DNA of 64,000 nucleotides, from assembly GCF_030733205.1 (NCBI RefSeq), contig NZ_JASHJL010000017.1, positions 48,742-112,741 of the forward strand. Reading direction: 5' to 3'. Source of the stretch: Mameliella sp. MMSF_3455 (GTDB lineage Bacteria; Pseudomonadota; Alphaproteobacteria; Rhodobacterales; Rhodobacteraceae). Each line of letters starts with the position of its first letter. Positions within the stretch are counted from its first letter, which is position 1. Under the pieces are notes generated by a model. It did no database searches. It had not been told where the DNA came from and saw nothing but the letters and a program-made list of their open reading frames with translations. The position numbers and the translations under genes are program-made. Shown here piece by piece: positions 46,367 through 56,251 of this stretch.

Positions 46367-47269
46367 TCAACGATTGTCGCGCGGCGCGCTGACCTGCGAA
46401 AGAAGCCACGCCCGGAACCTCTTGGCCGCCGGGCGGGTGTCCGATCTCTCGGGAGCGATCAGGTAATACGAGGACGCGGTGGCCTGTTTGTGCTGCAGCG
46501 GGAATACCAGTTGCCCAGCCTCGATCATCCCGTCGGCAAAGGGCCGCCGCGCCATGGCCACGCCCAGTCCCTCGGCAGCCGCCTGCAGGGCTTGCGAGCG
46601 GGATTCGAACTCCAGTTGCGGCTTGGTTTCCTGGGTGCGCACTTTGGCGCCTCTCAGCCAGTCCTGCCATTCTTCCCGCTTCGAGGCGCAGCCGATGAGG
46701 CAATGGCTCAGGAGGTCCGACGCGGTTTCGATCGGACCCGATGACTTGAGATAGTCCGGCGCGCAGATCGGCGCGATATCCTCGGCGAACAGCTCGTCGG
46801 CGATGAACTCTTTCGGCGGCGTGTCGGAACAGACGATGGCAATGTCGATGTCGCTGCCGCTCAGCGAGCGCTCCCCATCGGGGGAGACGATTCTTACCGA
46901 GATGTCGGGATTGGACGACCGGAAATCAGCCAGCCGGGGGATCAGCCAAAGCTGTGCAAGCGACGGGTAGATCTGGATCGTGAGGCCGCCCTCGTCGCGG
47001 GCGGCCATCAAACGTCGGGTTCCGGTGTCGATCCGGTCAAGCGCTGCGCTCAGGTCGCCGCGGTAGGCTTGGCCCTCTTTCGTCAGGCTTAGGCCATGCG
47101 GCTCGCGCAGAAAGAGCTTCATGCCCACGAATATCTCCAGCGCCTTCACCTGGTGGCTGACGGCGGATGGCGAGATCAGCAGCTCATCGCTTGCATCCTG
47201 TAGCGTGCCTTTCCTCGCAACCGCCTCGAATGCACGGATCGATGCGAAGGGGGGGAGGCGTCTGTTCAC
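46367..47269 (-). CDS. LysR-family regulator (GcvA-like)
   Basis: 300 residues. The N-terminal HTH is PPFASIRAFEAVARKGTLQD then ASDELLISPSAVSHQVKALE; the C-terminal substrate-binding domain follows. It is convergent with the Rieske gene (13 bases between stops) and lies 31 bases downstream of the M24 gene on the same strand, forming a two-gene unit. GcvA-type regulators often control amine or amino-acid catabolism. Confidence 0.9.
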   Translation of the reverse strand: MNRRLPPFASIRAFEAVARKGTLQDASDELLISPSAVSHQVKALEIFVGMKLFLREPHGLSLTKEGQAYRGDLSAALDRIDTGTRRLMAARDEGGLTIQIYPSLAQLWLIPRLADFRSSNPDISVRIVSPDGERSLSGSDIDIAIVCSDTPPKEFIADELFAEDIAPICAPDYLKSSGPIETASDLLSHCLIGCASKREEWQDWLRGAKVRTQETKPQLEFESRSQALQAAAEGLGVAMARRPFADGMIEAGQLVFPLQHKQATASSYYLIAPERSDTRPAAKRFRAWLLSQVSAPRDNR

Positions 47270-47300
47270 CGCGAATATCCTCCAAGCTGCCGGACACTGT

Positions 47301-48593
47301 TCAAATTTCGCGGCTCAGGAGACGCTCGTCAAACGGGTAATGCGACATGGGCTGCAGCCCGCTGTCGGTAACCAGGAACTGGTCTTCGAGCTTCACGCCC
47401 TCGCTGCCGCCCGGCTCGCCGATATAGCTCTCGACGCTGACGACCATCCCGGTTTCCAGTGTCCCATCTCCGGTATAGCGGTCCAAATCGCAGCCATGCG
47501 CGATAATTGGCTTCTCGCCGTGCATGCCAACCCCGTGGATGATCGATGGATAGCGCAGGTCAAAGAACCTGTCGGGGATCTTCCAGGCCTTGTCAGCGAT
47601 CTCTCGAAAGGACATCCCGGGTTTGGCGATCGACGCGTTGTGCTGGATCTGCTCCCAGGCCATCTTGTACAGCGACTTCTGGTATCCGCTCGGTCGTCCC
47701 GGGCCGCAGAAAAAGGTTCGCGAAATATCGGCGTAGTAGCCGTTCACGCCGATGGTGTCGGTATCTAGCGCCAGCAGTTCGCCGGGGCGCATCCGCCGTT
47801 CGCCCGCCTCGTTGAACCACGGGTTCGTCTTGGGACCGGAACTCAGCAAACGGGTCTCGATGAACTCGCCCCCGCCCATCAGCACGCCGTGATACATTTC
47901 GGCGAAGAGCTCGTTCTCGCTCACGCCCGGGTCCATCTTTTTCTCCACGTTCCAGACGGCGGTTTCGACCGCGGACATGCTGAGGGCGAGGCAGGCGACT
48001 TCCTCCTGCAACTTGATCCGTCGCGTGTGCAACATCATCTGCAGGCAATCTTCGACCTCCAAGCCCTCGGCCTGCAGCGCCATGGCAAGCGTGTAGGAAC
48101 AGCGGTCCATGCCGACGCGCTTGCCCTCTCCGACGTCGCAGCGCATCAGCGCGGCGATCTCCTCGGCGAAGGGTTTCAGAACGTCCCGGTCGCGACCGTT
48201 CACCGAGGCGAAGACCACCTTGGACTCGCGGCTGTCGTCGATCGTTTCAAGCCATGTCGAGATATGCGCGCTGCCCGGGTATTCGAAAAGGATCACGTCG
48301 CCTTCGCGCGGAATGTAGATGTACCGCGTGGAGTTGCGCAGGAAATACCCGAACATATTGCGCGACCCGGTGGCGTAGCGCTGGTTGTACGGGTCGAAGA
48401 GCAGGACGGCGTCCAGATCGTTGTCCCGCATCATCTCGCGCACCCGGGCCAGCCGCTTCTGCCGTAGCGCCCTCTCGTCGAAATCGCGCGGGATGGTGTC
48501 GATGGGCGAGTTCGAACGATTCGGCACCTTGGACGACCCGACGTCGATTTCGACGCGGTCGGGGGCTTCTCGCAGATTGGGGTGATCTTGCAT
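47301..48593 (-). CDS. M24-family hydrolase, DddP/Xaa-Pro-dipeptidase-like
   Basis: 430 residues, creatinase/aminopeptidase P fold. Metal ligands are visible in LALDTDTIGVNGYYADISRT, IIHGVGMHGEKP, VVSVESYIGEP and GVKLEDQFLV. Resemblance to the DMSP lyase DddP is strong in GGEFIETRLLSSGPKTNPWF and the C-terminus, and the Tyr five residues before the HGVG His is kept. But the residue six after that His, Asp377 in Roseobacter DddP (from memory), is Gly here, so lyase activity is doubtful. AAGAAGG precedes the ATG. Confidence 0.82.
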   Translation of the reverse strand: MQDHPNLREAPDRVEIDVGSSKVPNRSNSPIDTIPRDFDERALRQKRLARVREMMRDNDLDAVLLFDPYNQRYATGSRNMFGYFLRNSTRYIYIPREGDVILFEYPGSAHISTWLETIDDSRESKVVFASVNGRDRDVLKPFAEEIAALMRCDVGEGKRVGMDRCSYTLAMALQAEGLEVEDCLQMMLHTRRIKLQEEVACLALSMSAVETAVWNVEKKMDPGVSENELFAEMYHGVLMGGGEFIETRLLSSGPKTNPWFNEAGERRMRPGELLALDTDTIGVNGYYADISRTFFCGPGRPSGYQKSLYKMAWEQIQHNASIAKPGMSFREIADKAWKIPDRFFDLRYPSIIHGVGMHGEKPIIAHGCDLDRYTGDGTLETGMVVSVESYIGEPGGSEGVKLEDQFLVTDSGLQPMSHYPFDERLLSREI

Positions 48594-49080
48594 GTTTGCA
48601 TACCTTCTTGTCGTTGCACCTGCCCCGGTTCTTGGCGGCCGGGAACACCGCCAATGGTGCAATCCAGCGTCTGCCGGGCAGGGGCGGACGTGCATCCGGC
48701 CTTGAAGGTGAGTTTGAAGGGGGTTTGATCCAATTGAATTAAATAGCGGTGAGCTCAAAGGAATTCAGGGCAGGCAGCAGGTTGGGTTCGGTCGGCTATT
48801 GCTCTGCCCCTGATAGGTGAACCGTTGGAACCTGGGGTTTCGGCCAAGCTTTCCTGGCGGCGAGAGGGAATGCATGACAGCATCGACGTCCGCGGAAGCG
48901 CAGCAAGATGCTTACCTGTTCGTCCAGCGAGGAAATGCCAGTTCCTTCTTGGGCGTTGTAGCAGCCCTGCTGGCAACGGACCTGACCCCAAAAGCCCCAA
49001 TGGGCGCTGCATCATTTTTGGGCGCCAAAGTATTTTGCGCTGAAACCCTGAGCGCAATGTCCGGCCTTTTGCCGAAAAAT
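48594..49080. other. Divergent intergenic region between M24 and nic genes
   Basis: About 490 bases upstream of two divergent units. It holds the TCCAATTGAA-type motif at 48729-48744 and no convincing gene; an open frame at 48817 reading into nicA lacks a ribosome-binding site and family sequence. Confidence 0.5.
48729..48744. promoter_or_regulatory. Copy of the TetR-type half-site upstream of the M24 gene
   Basis: TCCAATTGAATTAAAT, identical at 13 of 16 positions to TCCAATTGAAATCAAT (38295-38310) upstream of the 2OG-oxygenase gene. It lies about 135 bases before the M24 start and suggests that the M24-LysR unit belongs to the same regulon. Confidence 0.45.
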
Positions 49081-49112
49081 TTGACTTTTCGACACAGATT
49101 GTTTGTATACAC
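49081..49112 (+). promoter_or_regulatory. nicA promoter overlapped by a shared operator motif
   Basis: TTGACT (49081-49086), a 17-base spacer and TGTATA (49104-49109), a strong sigma70-like promoter. It is overlapped by TTGTTTGTATACAC (49099-49112), which recurs in inverted orientation upstream of nicC. A repressor at this site would mask the -10 box. Confidence 0.65.
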
Positions 49113-49167
49113 TCAAATTTGCCCTGTTCTCGACCCCGATCCAAGACGCACCAGGAAAGGACGCCCC

Positions 49168-49653
49168 GTGACCACCGATGCCCTGTCTTTCACCTTGAAC
49201 GGCCAGACCGTGACCTGCGAGGCCAAAGGCACGGCGCTTGACCTGCTGCGAGAGGAATTCGGGCTGAACGGGCCGAAATATGGCTGTGGCATGGGGCAAT
49301 GCGGCGCCTGCACCGTGCTGGTTGACGGCGAAGTCGCGCGTTCCTGCGTGCTACGCGCCCGCCGCTTGCAGGGGCGGTCAGTATTGACGCTGGAAGGACT
49401 GGCGGGGCCGGAGGGGCTGCACCCGGTTCAGTCGGCATTTGTCGAAAATCAGGGCGCGCAATGTGGTTATTGCCTGAACGGCATGGTGATGACGGCGGTT
49501 GCCCTGCTCGAACGCGACGCAGAGGTCAGTCGGGACGACATCCGGCAGGCACTGCGCGACAACCTGTGCCGCTGCGGCACGCACCTGGAAATCCTCGACG
49601 CGGTGGAACAGGCGGCGCGCGTGATGCTCGCCAAGGCGGAGCAGGCGGCATGA
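49168..49653 (+). CDS. nicA: Nicotinate dehydrogenase, [2Fe-2S] small subunit
   Basis: 161 residues. The plant-type cluster is in YGCGMGQCGACTVLVDG with a further Cys; the second cluster ligands are in QCGYCLNGM and LCRCGTH. This is the xanthine-oxidase-family small subunit that passes electrons from Mo to the cytochromes of NicB. It starts with GTG after AGGAAAGG; its stop overlaps the nicB start. The neighbouring nicC identifies the substrate as nicotinate. Confidence 0.93.
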   Translation: MTTDALSFTLNGQTVTCEAKGTALDLLREEFGLNGPKYGCGMGQCGACTVLVDGEVARSCVLRARRLQGRSVLTLEGLAGPEGLHPVQSAFVENQGAQCGYCLNGMVMTAVALLERDAEVSRDDIRQALRDNLCRCGTHLEILDAVEQAARVMLAKAEQAA

Positions 49654-52600
49654 CCGGGCTGGTTTCCGTCTTTGAGGACCGTCCGGAAGGACGGATCAAC
49701 CATGTCCAAATCGGTGCCGACGGCGCGGTCACGGCGTTCAACGGCCATGTCGATCTGGGAACCGGGATCGAAACGGCACTTGCGCAGATCGTGGCCGAGG
49801 AACTCGACGTGCCGCTCGACGATGTGCGGATGGTGCTGGGCGATACTGCCGAAACGCCGAACCAGGGGCCGACGATCGCCTCCGAGACCATCCAGATCGC
49901 CGCGCTGCCCTTGCGGCAGGCGGCGGCGCAGCTGCGGCACTGGCTGGCAGGGCAGGGGGCGCGGCGCCTGAACGCCCCGGCGGACGGGGTGATGCTACGC
50001 GATGGTGCGGTCCACTGGAAGGACACGCAGGTCAGCTATGCCACGCTGGTCGCTGGTCAGGACCTTGCCATGCGGCTGGACGGGGCCGTCCCGGTCAAGG
50101 AAGTCGCGGACTATCGGCTGGTCGGTCAACCGATGGGCAAGCGCGATCTGCCGGCCAAGGCGGTTGGCGACTTCTCCTACATTCAGGACGTGCGCGTGGA
50201 TGGCATGCTGCACGGACATGTCATCCGCCCGCCCTATGCCGGGCGCGACTCCGGCGAGTTCGTCGGGCGCGGGCTGAAAGGCTACGACACGGCGGCGATT
50301 GCCTCGCGGCCCGGATTTGTGGCCGTGGTTCAGGAAGGCGACTTTCTTGGCGTCGTGGCAGAGACCGCGCAGCAGGCGCGCGCCCTGGCCGAGGCGCTGC
50401 CAGTGGACTGGGCGGTGCCCCCGGCCAATCCCGACCTGAAAGACCTGAAACACGCGCTGAAGGACGCGCCGTCGACGCCCCGTGCGCTCGACCGCAGCGG
50501 CGATTTCGAGCAGGGGATGGCGGAGTCCGACACCCGTCTCGCGCGCACCTATGTCTGGCCGTACCACCTGCACGGCTCCATCGGGCCAAGCTGTGCCGTG
50601 GCGGACTGGAACGGCGGTCGAGCCATCGTCTGGTCCGGCACGCAGAACCCGCACATGCTGCAGGGCGACCTCGCCAATCTCGTCGGGCTGGCCCCCGCAA
50701 GCGTCGAGATCAAGCGCTATCAGGCGGCGGGCTGCTACGGGCGCAATTGCGCCGACGACGTCTGCGGCGACGCGCTGCTGATGGCGCGTGCTGTCGGGCG
50801 GCCCGTTCGTGTGCAACTGACCCGCGCGCAGGAGACGCTCTGGGAGCCCAAGGGCGCGGCGCAGCTCATGGAGGTCTCAGGCGGGCTACGGGAGGGCGCG
50901 CTGCATGCCTATAGCCTCGACACCTGGTATCCGTCCAACCGGGGCCCGAACCTGGCGCTGTTGCTCACGGGGCGCATTTCGAACGAACCGCGCCCGAGCG
51001 ACATGGGCGATCGCACCACTGTGCCGCCCTACCGCGTGCCGAACAAGCGGATCACCGTCCACGATATGGCCCCGCTGGTGCGGGCCGCCTGGATGCGCGG
51101 TGTCTCGGCGCTGCCGAACACCTTCGCCCATGAGAGCTATATCGACGAGATGGCGCATGAGGCGGGGGAGGACCCCGTCGCGTTTCGTCTGAAGAATCTT
51201 GACGATCCGCGCGCCCGCGAGCTGGTTGAAAAGACCGCCACGGCGGCTGGCTGGGAACCGGGCACGGGGCCAAGGCTGACGCGCGACGGGCGCATGGCCT
51301 ACGGGCGCGGCTTTGCCTATGCCACCTATGTCCACGGTACCTTTCCGGGGACGGCGGCGGCGGCGGCGGCCTGGGTCTGCGACGTCACCATCGATACGTT
51401 GACGGGCGAGGTCACGTTGACCCGCGTCTTCGTCGGGCAGGATCAGGGGTTGGTGATCAACCCGGCAGGTGTCACGGCGCAGATCAACGGCAACGTGATC
51501 CAGACCGCCAGCCGGGCGCTGACCGAAGAAGTGGTCATCGATGCCATTACCCCCGCACCGCAGAGCTGGGCAAACTACCCCATCGACACCTTCGACAAGG
51601 TACCGGAAATCCGCTCGATGCTGATCGAGCGTCCCGAAGACCCGGCGCTTGGCGTGGGCGAAAGTGCGGCGGTCCCCGCTGCTGCCGCGATTGCCAACGC
51701 GATCTTCGACGCGACCGGCGTGCGCCTGCGCGAGGCCCCCTTTACGCCCGACAAGATGCGCGCCGGGCTGGCAGAGGTCGGTGGCCTTGCCGAACTGCCT
51801 GCGCCGGTCGCGCTGCCCGTGGCAAAGCGGTCGCGGCTGAAATGGCTGGCAGGGGTGGCGGGCGCGGTGACGCTTGGCGCCGTTGCGATGCCCATGGCCC
51901 GCGCGATCCCGCCGCAGCCGGCGCCGCTGGCCGCGACCTTCTCCGCCGAGACATTGGAGCGCGGGCGGCAAGTCTTTGCGGCGGGGGATTGCGCCGTCTG
52001 TCACACCGCCGAGGGCGGTGCCGCCAACGCCGGCGGCCGCGCGATGGAGACCCCTTTCGGCACGGTCTACACCACCAACCTGACGCCCGATCCCGAGACG
52101 GGGCTTGGAAACTGGAGCTTTGCCGCCTTCGACCGCGCCATGCGTCACGGGATCAGCCGCGACGGCCACAACCTGTACCCGGCCTTCCCCTACACGTCTT
52201 TCGCCAAGATCGACGGAACGGACATGCAGGCGCTTTACGCCTATCTCCAGACGCTCGACCCGGTGCGGGCCGAGACGCCGCGCGCGCAAATGGTCGCCGG
52301 GACCAACCTTCGGCCCGTGAATGCGGCCTGGAACATGATGTTCCATGACGCGTCACCCTTCCAGCCCGCGCCGGAACAGTCGCCGGAGTGGAATCGGGGC
52401 AAGTACCTGGTCGAGGGCGCGGGCCATTGCAGCGCCTGCCATGCGCCGCGCAACGTGCTTGGGGCAGAGACGGGCGTCATGAGCGGGGCCGAGATCGACG
52501 GCTGGTTCGCGCCCGCGCTGGAGACCACGATGCAGGGCTGGGACAAGGCGTCGCTGGTGGCCTATCTGCGGAACGGCCATGCGCCGGGGCGGGCCGTGGC

Positions 52601-53072
52601 CTCCGGCCCGATGGCCGAGGTGGTGGCGAGCCTGAAGGATCTGCCCGATACGGACATCTCTGCCATGGCGACCTATCTCGCCGATATCGGCGGCAGTGCG
52701 CCGCTGCCGGAGGTCGTCCAGCCCGAACTGGTGCCGGGGCAGGGGTCGCGACTGTTCCGCTCGGCCTGCGCAAGCTGCCACGAGCCGGGCCTGCCGGGGC
52801 TGACCTCTGCGCTGGAGCCGTTGACCCATTCGGCAGCGGTCCGCGCTCCCTCGCCACAGGCGCTGCGGACGTTGATCGCGGGCGGCATCGAATCGCCCGA
52901 GGCTCTGGACCTGCGCGACATGCCGGGATTTGGCGATGAACTGTCCGCGGCGCAGATCGACGCGATCATCGCCTATCTACGGGCCCGTTATGCCCCGGAC
53001 CTGCCAAACTTTGACGGGCTGGAAGCGGCGCCTGTCGCCCGCGTGATGAACTTTCAGGCGGCGGCGGAATAA
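49650..53072 (+). CDS. nicB: Nicotinate dehydrogenase, Mo-cytochrome c large subunit
   Basis: 1140 residues. The first 740 or so form the molybdopterin domain of the xanthine-oxidase family with the active-site Glu671 in LGVGESAAVP. A hydrophobic segment (about 735-755) leads to three c-type cytochrome domains with CxxCH hemes at 781, 927 and 1040 (CAVCH, CSACH, CASCH). This is the architecture of NicB, which hydroxylates nicotinate at C6 and passes electrons to the respiratory chain; the heme part should be periplasmic, the usual puzzle of this fusion. Confidence 0.94.
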   Translation: MTGLVSVFEDRPEGRINHVQIGADGAVTAFNGHVDLGTGIETALAQIVAEELDVPLDDVRMVLGDTAETPNQGPTIASETIQIAALPLRQAAAQLRHWLAGQGARRLNAPADGVMLRDGAVHWKDTQVSYATLVAGQDLAMRLDGAVPVKEVADYRLVGQPMGKRDLPAKAVGDFSYIQDVRVDGMLHGHVIRPPYAGRDSGEFVGRGLKGYDTAAIASRPGFVAVVQEGDFLGVVAETAQQARALAEALPVDWAVPPANPDLKDLKHALKDAPSTPRALDRSGDFEQGMAESDTRLARTYVWPYHLHGSIGPSCAVADWNGGRAIVWSGTQNPHMLQGDLANLVGLAPASVEIKRYQAAGCYGRNCADDVCGDALLMARAVGRPVRVQLTRAQETLWEPKGAAQLMEVSGGLREGALHAYSLDTWYPSNRGPNLALLLTGRISNEPRPSDMGDRTTVPPYRVPNKRITVHDMAPLVRAAWMRGVSALPNTFAHESYIDEMAHEAGEDPVAFRLKNLDDPRARELVEKTATAAGWEPGTGPRLTRDGRMAYGRGFAYATYVHGTFPGTAAAAAAWVCDVTIDTLTGEVTLTRVFVGQDQGLVINPAGVTAQINGNVIQTASRALTEEVVIDAITPAPQSWANYPIDTFDKVPEIRSMLIERPEDPALGVGESAAVPAAAAIANAIFDATGVRLREAPFTPDKMRAGLAEVGGLAELPAPVALPVAKRSRLKWLAGVAGAVTLGAVAMPMARAIPPQPAPLAATFSAETLERGRQVFAAGDCAVCHTAEGGAANAGGRAMETPFGTVYTTNLTPDPETGLGNWSFAAFDRAMRHGISRDGHNLYPAFPYTSFAKIDGTDMQALYAYLQTLDPVRAETPRAQMVAGTNLRPVNAAWNMMFHDASPFQPAPEQSPEWNRGKYLVEGAGHCSACHAPRNVLGAETGVMSGAEIDGWFAPALETTMQGWDKASLVAYLRNGHAPGRAVASGPMAEVVASLKDLPDTDISAMATYLADIGGSAPLPEVVQPELVPGQGSRLFRSACASCHEPGLPGLTSALEPLTHSAAVRAPSPQALRTLIAGGIESPEALDLRDMPGFGDELSAAQIDAIIAYLRARYAPDLPNFDGLEAAPVARVMNFQAAAE

Positions 53073-53134
53073 AAATGTCCTGTTCATGCAGAATTTTTCG
53101 ACACCGTTGCGACAAACAGATGACTCGGCCATTA

Positions 53135-53153
53135 TTGTTGGTGTACAAACAAG
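53135..53153. promoter_or_regulatory. Operator motif upstream of nicC
   Basis: TTGTTGGTGTACAAACAAG; read on the other strand it gives TTGTTTGTACACC, matching TTGTTTGTATACAC at the nicA promoter. It lies 32 bases before the nicC start. The shared motif suggests one regulator for both nic transcripts; no regulator gene of this kind is in the window. Confidence 0.5.
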
Positions 53154-53169
53154 TTTATCGGAACTTTGA

Positions 53170-54324
<1,155 letters not shown>

Positions 54325-54450
54325 CGGAGTGGTCGGGCGGAGAGGCCCGGCTTCCACGACGAGGATTGGTCGCGGCAAGCGGCCCGTGGCGGAGCCCTGC
54401 CGGGGCTCCGACCAGAAAAGTATGAGCCAACAACAGGGACATAACGGAAA

Positions 54451-54633
54451 ATGATGCGCAACACGGCATTGATATTACTGGCGATGGTAGTCATCGCCTG
54501 TTTCGCCGTGCCCTATCTGGTGATCGGCCAGGTGGCGGCATGGTACGGTAGCTTTCTCTTCTGGACGCTGGCAGGGGTGGCGGTGATCGCCCTCAACGCG
54601 GTGGCCATGGCCGGCTTCAAGGGGGACGAGTGA
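54451..54633 (+). CDS. Small membrane protein accompanying the symporter
   Basis: 60 residues with two hydrophobic segments (LILLAMVVIACFAVPYLVIG and FWTLAGVAVIALNAVAMAG). Its stop overlaps the symporter start (TGATG), as for small subunits that accompany sodium:solute symporters (DUF3311/DUF997-like arrangement). The role is probably assembly or function of the adjacent carrier. Confidence 0.7.
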   Translation: MMRNTALILLAMVVIACFAVPYLVIGQVAAWYGSFLFWTLAGVAVIALNAVAMAGFKGDE

Positions 54634-56120
54634 TGGATACCAGCTTTGTCATCTGGGGCATCGTGATCTACATCGCCCTGTCGTCGGTCATCGCATGGCT
54701 GTCGCGCGGCGGGACGTCCGAAAGCACCTCGACCATGTCGGAGTATTTCCTTGGCGGGCGCGGCATGGGCGGTATCCTGTCGGCGCTGAGCTATTCCGCC
54801 ACCACCTATTCCGCCTTCATGATGGTCGGCCTTGCGGGCCTGACCTACAAGGGCGGCGTCGGCGCGCTTGGCTTTGAAATCGTCTACTTCGCCGGTGTGT
54901 CGCTGGTGGCAATCTTCGGCCCGCGCTTCTGGGCCGTGGGGCGCAAGTACAACTTCGTCACGCCGTCGGAAATGCTAGGCCATCGCTACGGTTCGCGCTG
55001 GGTGGCGGTGTTGGCGGGCGTGACCTCGCTGGTTTTCCTGATCCCCTATTCCGCCGTGCAACTGTCCGGGGTGGGCTACCTCTTGTCGGGCATGACCGAT
55101 GGCGGCATCTCGTTTGGCGCGGGCATCGTGGTGGCGACCGTTCTGGCGATCTTCTTCAGCTACGTTGCGGGCATCCGTTCCGTTGTCTGGACGGACAGCC
55201 TGCAGGCGCTGGTGATGATCGTGGCCTCCGTGCTGGTCGGCGTGCTGGTGGTGTCGGAACTGGGCGGCTTCTTCGGCATGTTCGAAACGCTGGCCGAAAC
55301 GCGCCCCGAGGTGCTGACCGTGCCGGGACCGGGGCTGTTCAGCTTCACAACCTTCCTTGGCCTCGCGTTGCCGTGGTTCTTCTTCTCGATCTCGAACCCG
55401 CAGGTGAGCCAGCGTCTGTTCATGCCGGCCTCGCTGGGGGCGCTGCGCCGGATGCTGCTGATCTTCCTGTGCTTCGGTCTGGTCTACACTCTGGTGTCGG
55501 TGACCTGGGGCTTCTCGGCGCTGGTCGCCTTCCCCGAGCTGGAGCGCGCCGACCTAGCGACCGCGACGCTGCTGTCCTCGGATTACGTGCCGCCGCTCTT
55601 GGGGGTGATCGTGATGATCGGGATCCTGGCGGCCGCCGTTTCCACCATCGACTCCATCCTGCTGACGCTGTCTTCCGTTTTCGCCCGTGACGTCTATGGC
55701 AACGTGGCGACCGGGGCCGACGACGCGCACCAGCTGAAGATCGGCAAATGGGTGATCCCGGTGATCTCGCTGCTGGCGCTTGGCTTTGCCGCGATGGAGT
55801 TCTCGATGATCGCGATCCTGTCCGTGGCGGCCTCCGCCGGGCTGGTGGTCGTGGTTCCGTCAATCATCGGCGCCTTCTTCTGGAAGCGCGCGACGGCCTG
55901 GGGTGCCCTTGTGTCGATCACCGGGGGCGTGGCTTTCGTGCTGATCATGTACTCGACCGGAAACAAGCTCTTCGGCCTGAACGCCGGCGTGCTGGGCTTT
56001 CCCTTTGCCTCGATCCTTTTCGTGGTGGTGAGCCTCATGACCAAGCCCTCTTCGACCGCCGTTACCGACGGATTTGTTGAGAGTGAGGCAGAGGATATGG
56101 TTGCGCAGCCCGCTGAGTAA
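54633..56120 (+). CDS. Sodium:solute symporter (SSS family)
   Basis: 495 residues with about 13 TM segments. Signatures: SEYFLGGRGMGGILSALSYS, SATTYSAFMMVGLAG, the FVTPSEMLGHRYGS loop and AAAVSTIDSILLTLSSVFAR, which carries Na+-site hydroxyl residues. As the last gene of the nic cluster it is the likely nicotinate or related pyridine-carboxylate importer. The ATG at 54633 follows AGGGGGACG. Confidence 0.9.
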   Translation: MDTSFVIWGIVIYIALSSVIAWLSRGGTSESTSTMSEYFLGGRGMGGILSALSYSATTYSAFMMVGLAGLTYKGGVGALGFEIVYFAGVSLVAIFGPRFWAVGRKYNFVTPSEMLGHRYGSRWVAVLAGVTSLVFLIPYSAVQLSGVGYLLSGMTDGGISFGAGIVVATVLAIFFSYVAGIRSVVWTDSLQALVMIVASVLVGVLVVSELGGFFGMFETLAETRPEVLTVPGPGLFSFTTFLGLALPWFFFSISNPQVSQRLFMPASLGALRRMLLIFLCFGLVYTLVSVTWGFSALVAFPELERADLATATLLSSDYVPPLLGVIVMIGILAAAVSTIDSILLTLSSVFARDVYGNVATGADDAHQLKIGKWVIPVISLLALGFAAMEFSMIAILSVAASAGLVVVVPSIIGAFFWKRATAWGALVSITGGVAFVLIMYSTGNKLFGLNAGVLGFPFASILFVVVSLMTKPSSTAVTDGFVESEAEDMVAQPAE

Positions 56121-56143
56121 CCCATTCCTTGCAATGTCTATTG

Positions 56144-56180
56144 CGCCCCCCGGCAGATCGTTCCTGCCGGGGGGCGTCTT
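56144..56180 (+). terminator. Strong rho-independent terminator of the nic cluster
   Basis: A 13-base perfect stem (CGCCCCCCGGCAG / CTGCCGGGGGGCG), a 7-base loop and TCTTT, 23 bases after the symporter stop. Confidence 0.9.
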
Positions 56181-56251
56181 TCCGTATCCTGCCCGCTCCG
56201 CAGGTCATGGCCCAGGAGACCTGTCACAACGGACATGAGTTCGGGAGATCT

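Noticed and set aside
47301..48593. Annotation of the M24 protein as the DMSP lyase DddP
   Set aside because: Overall similarity is strong, but the catalytic Asp position holds Gly, so I describe it as DddP-like only.
48817..49167. Extended N-terminus for nicA starting far upstream
   Set aside because: The upstream frame contains no ferredoxin-like sequence and would span the nicA promoter; the GTG at 49168 has a good ribosome-binding site.
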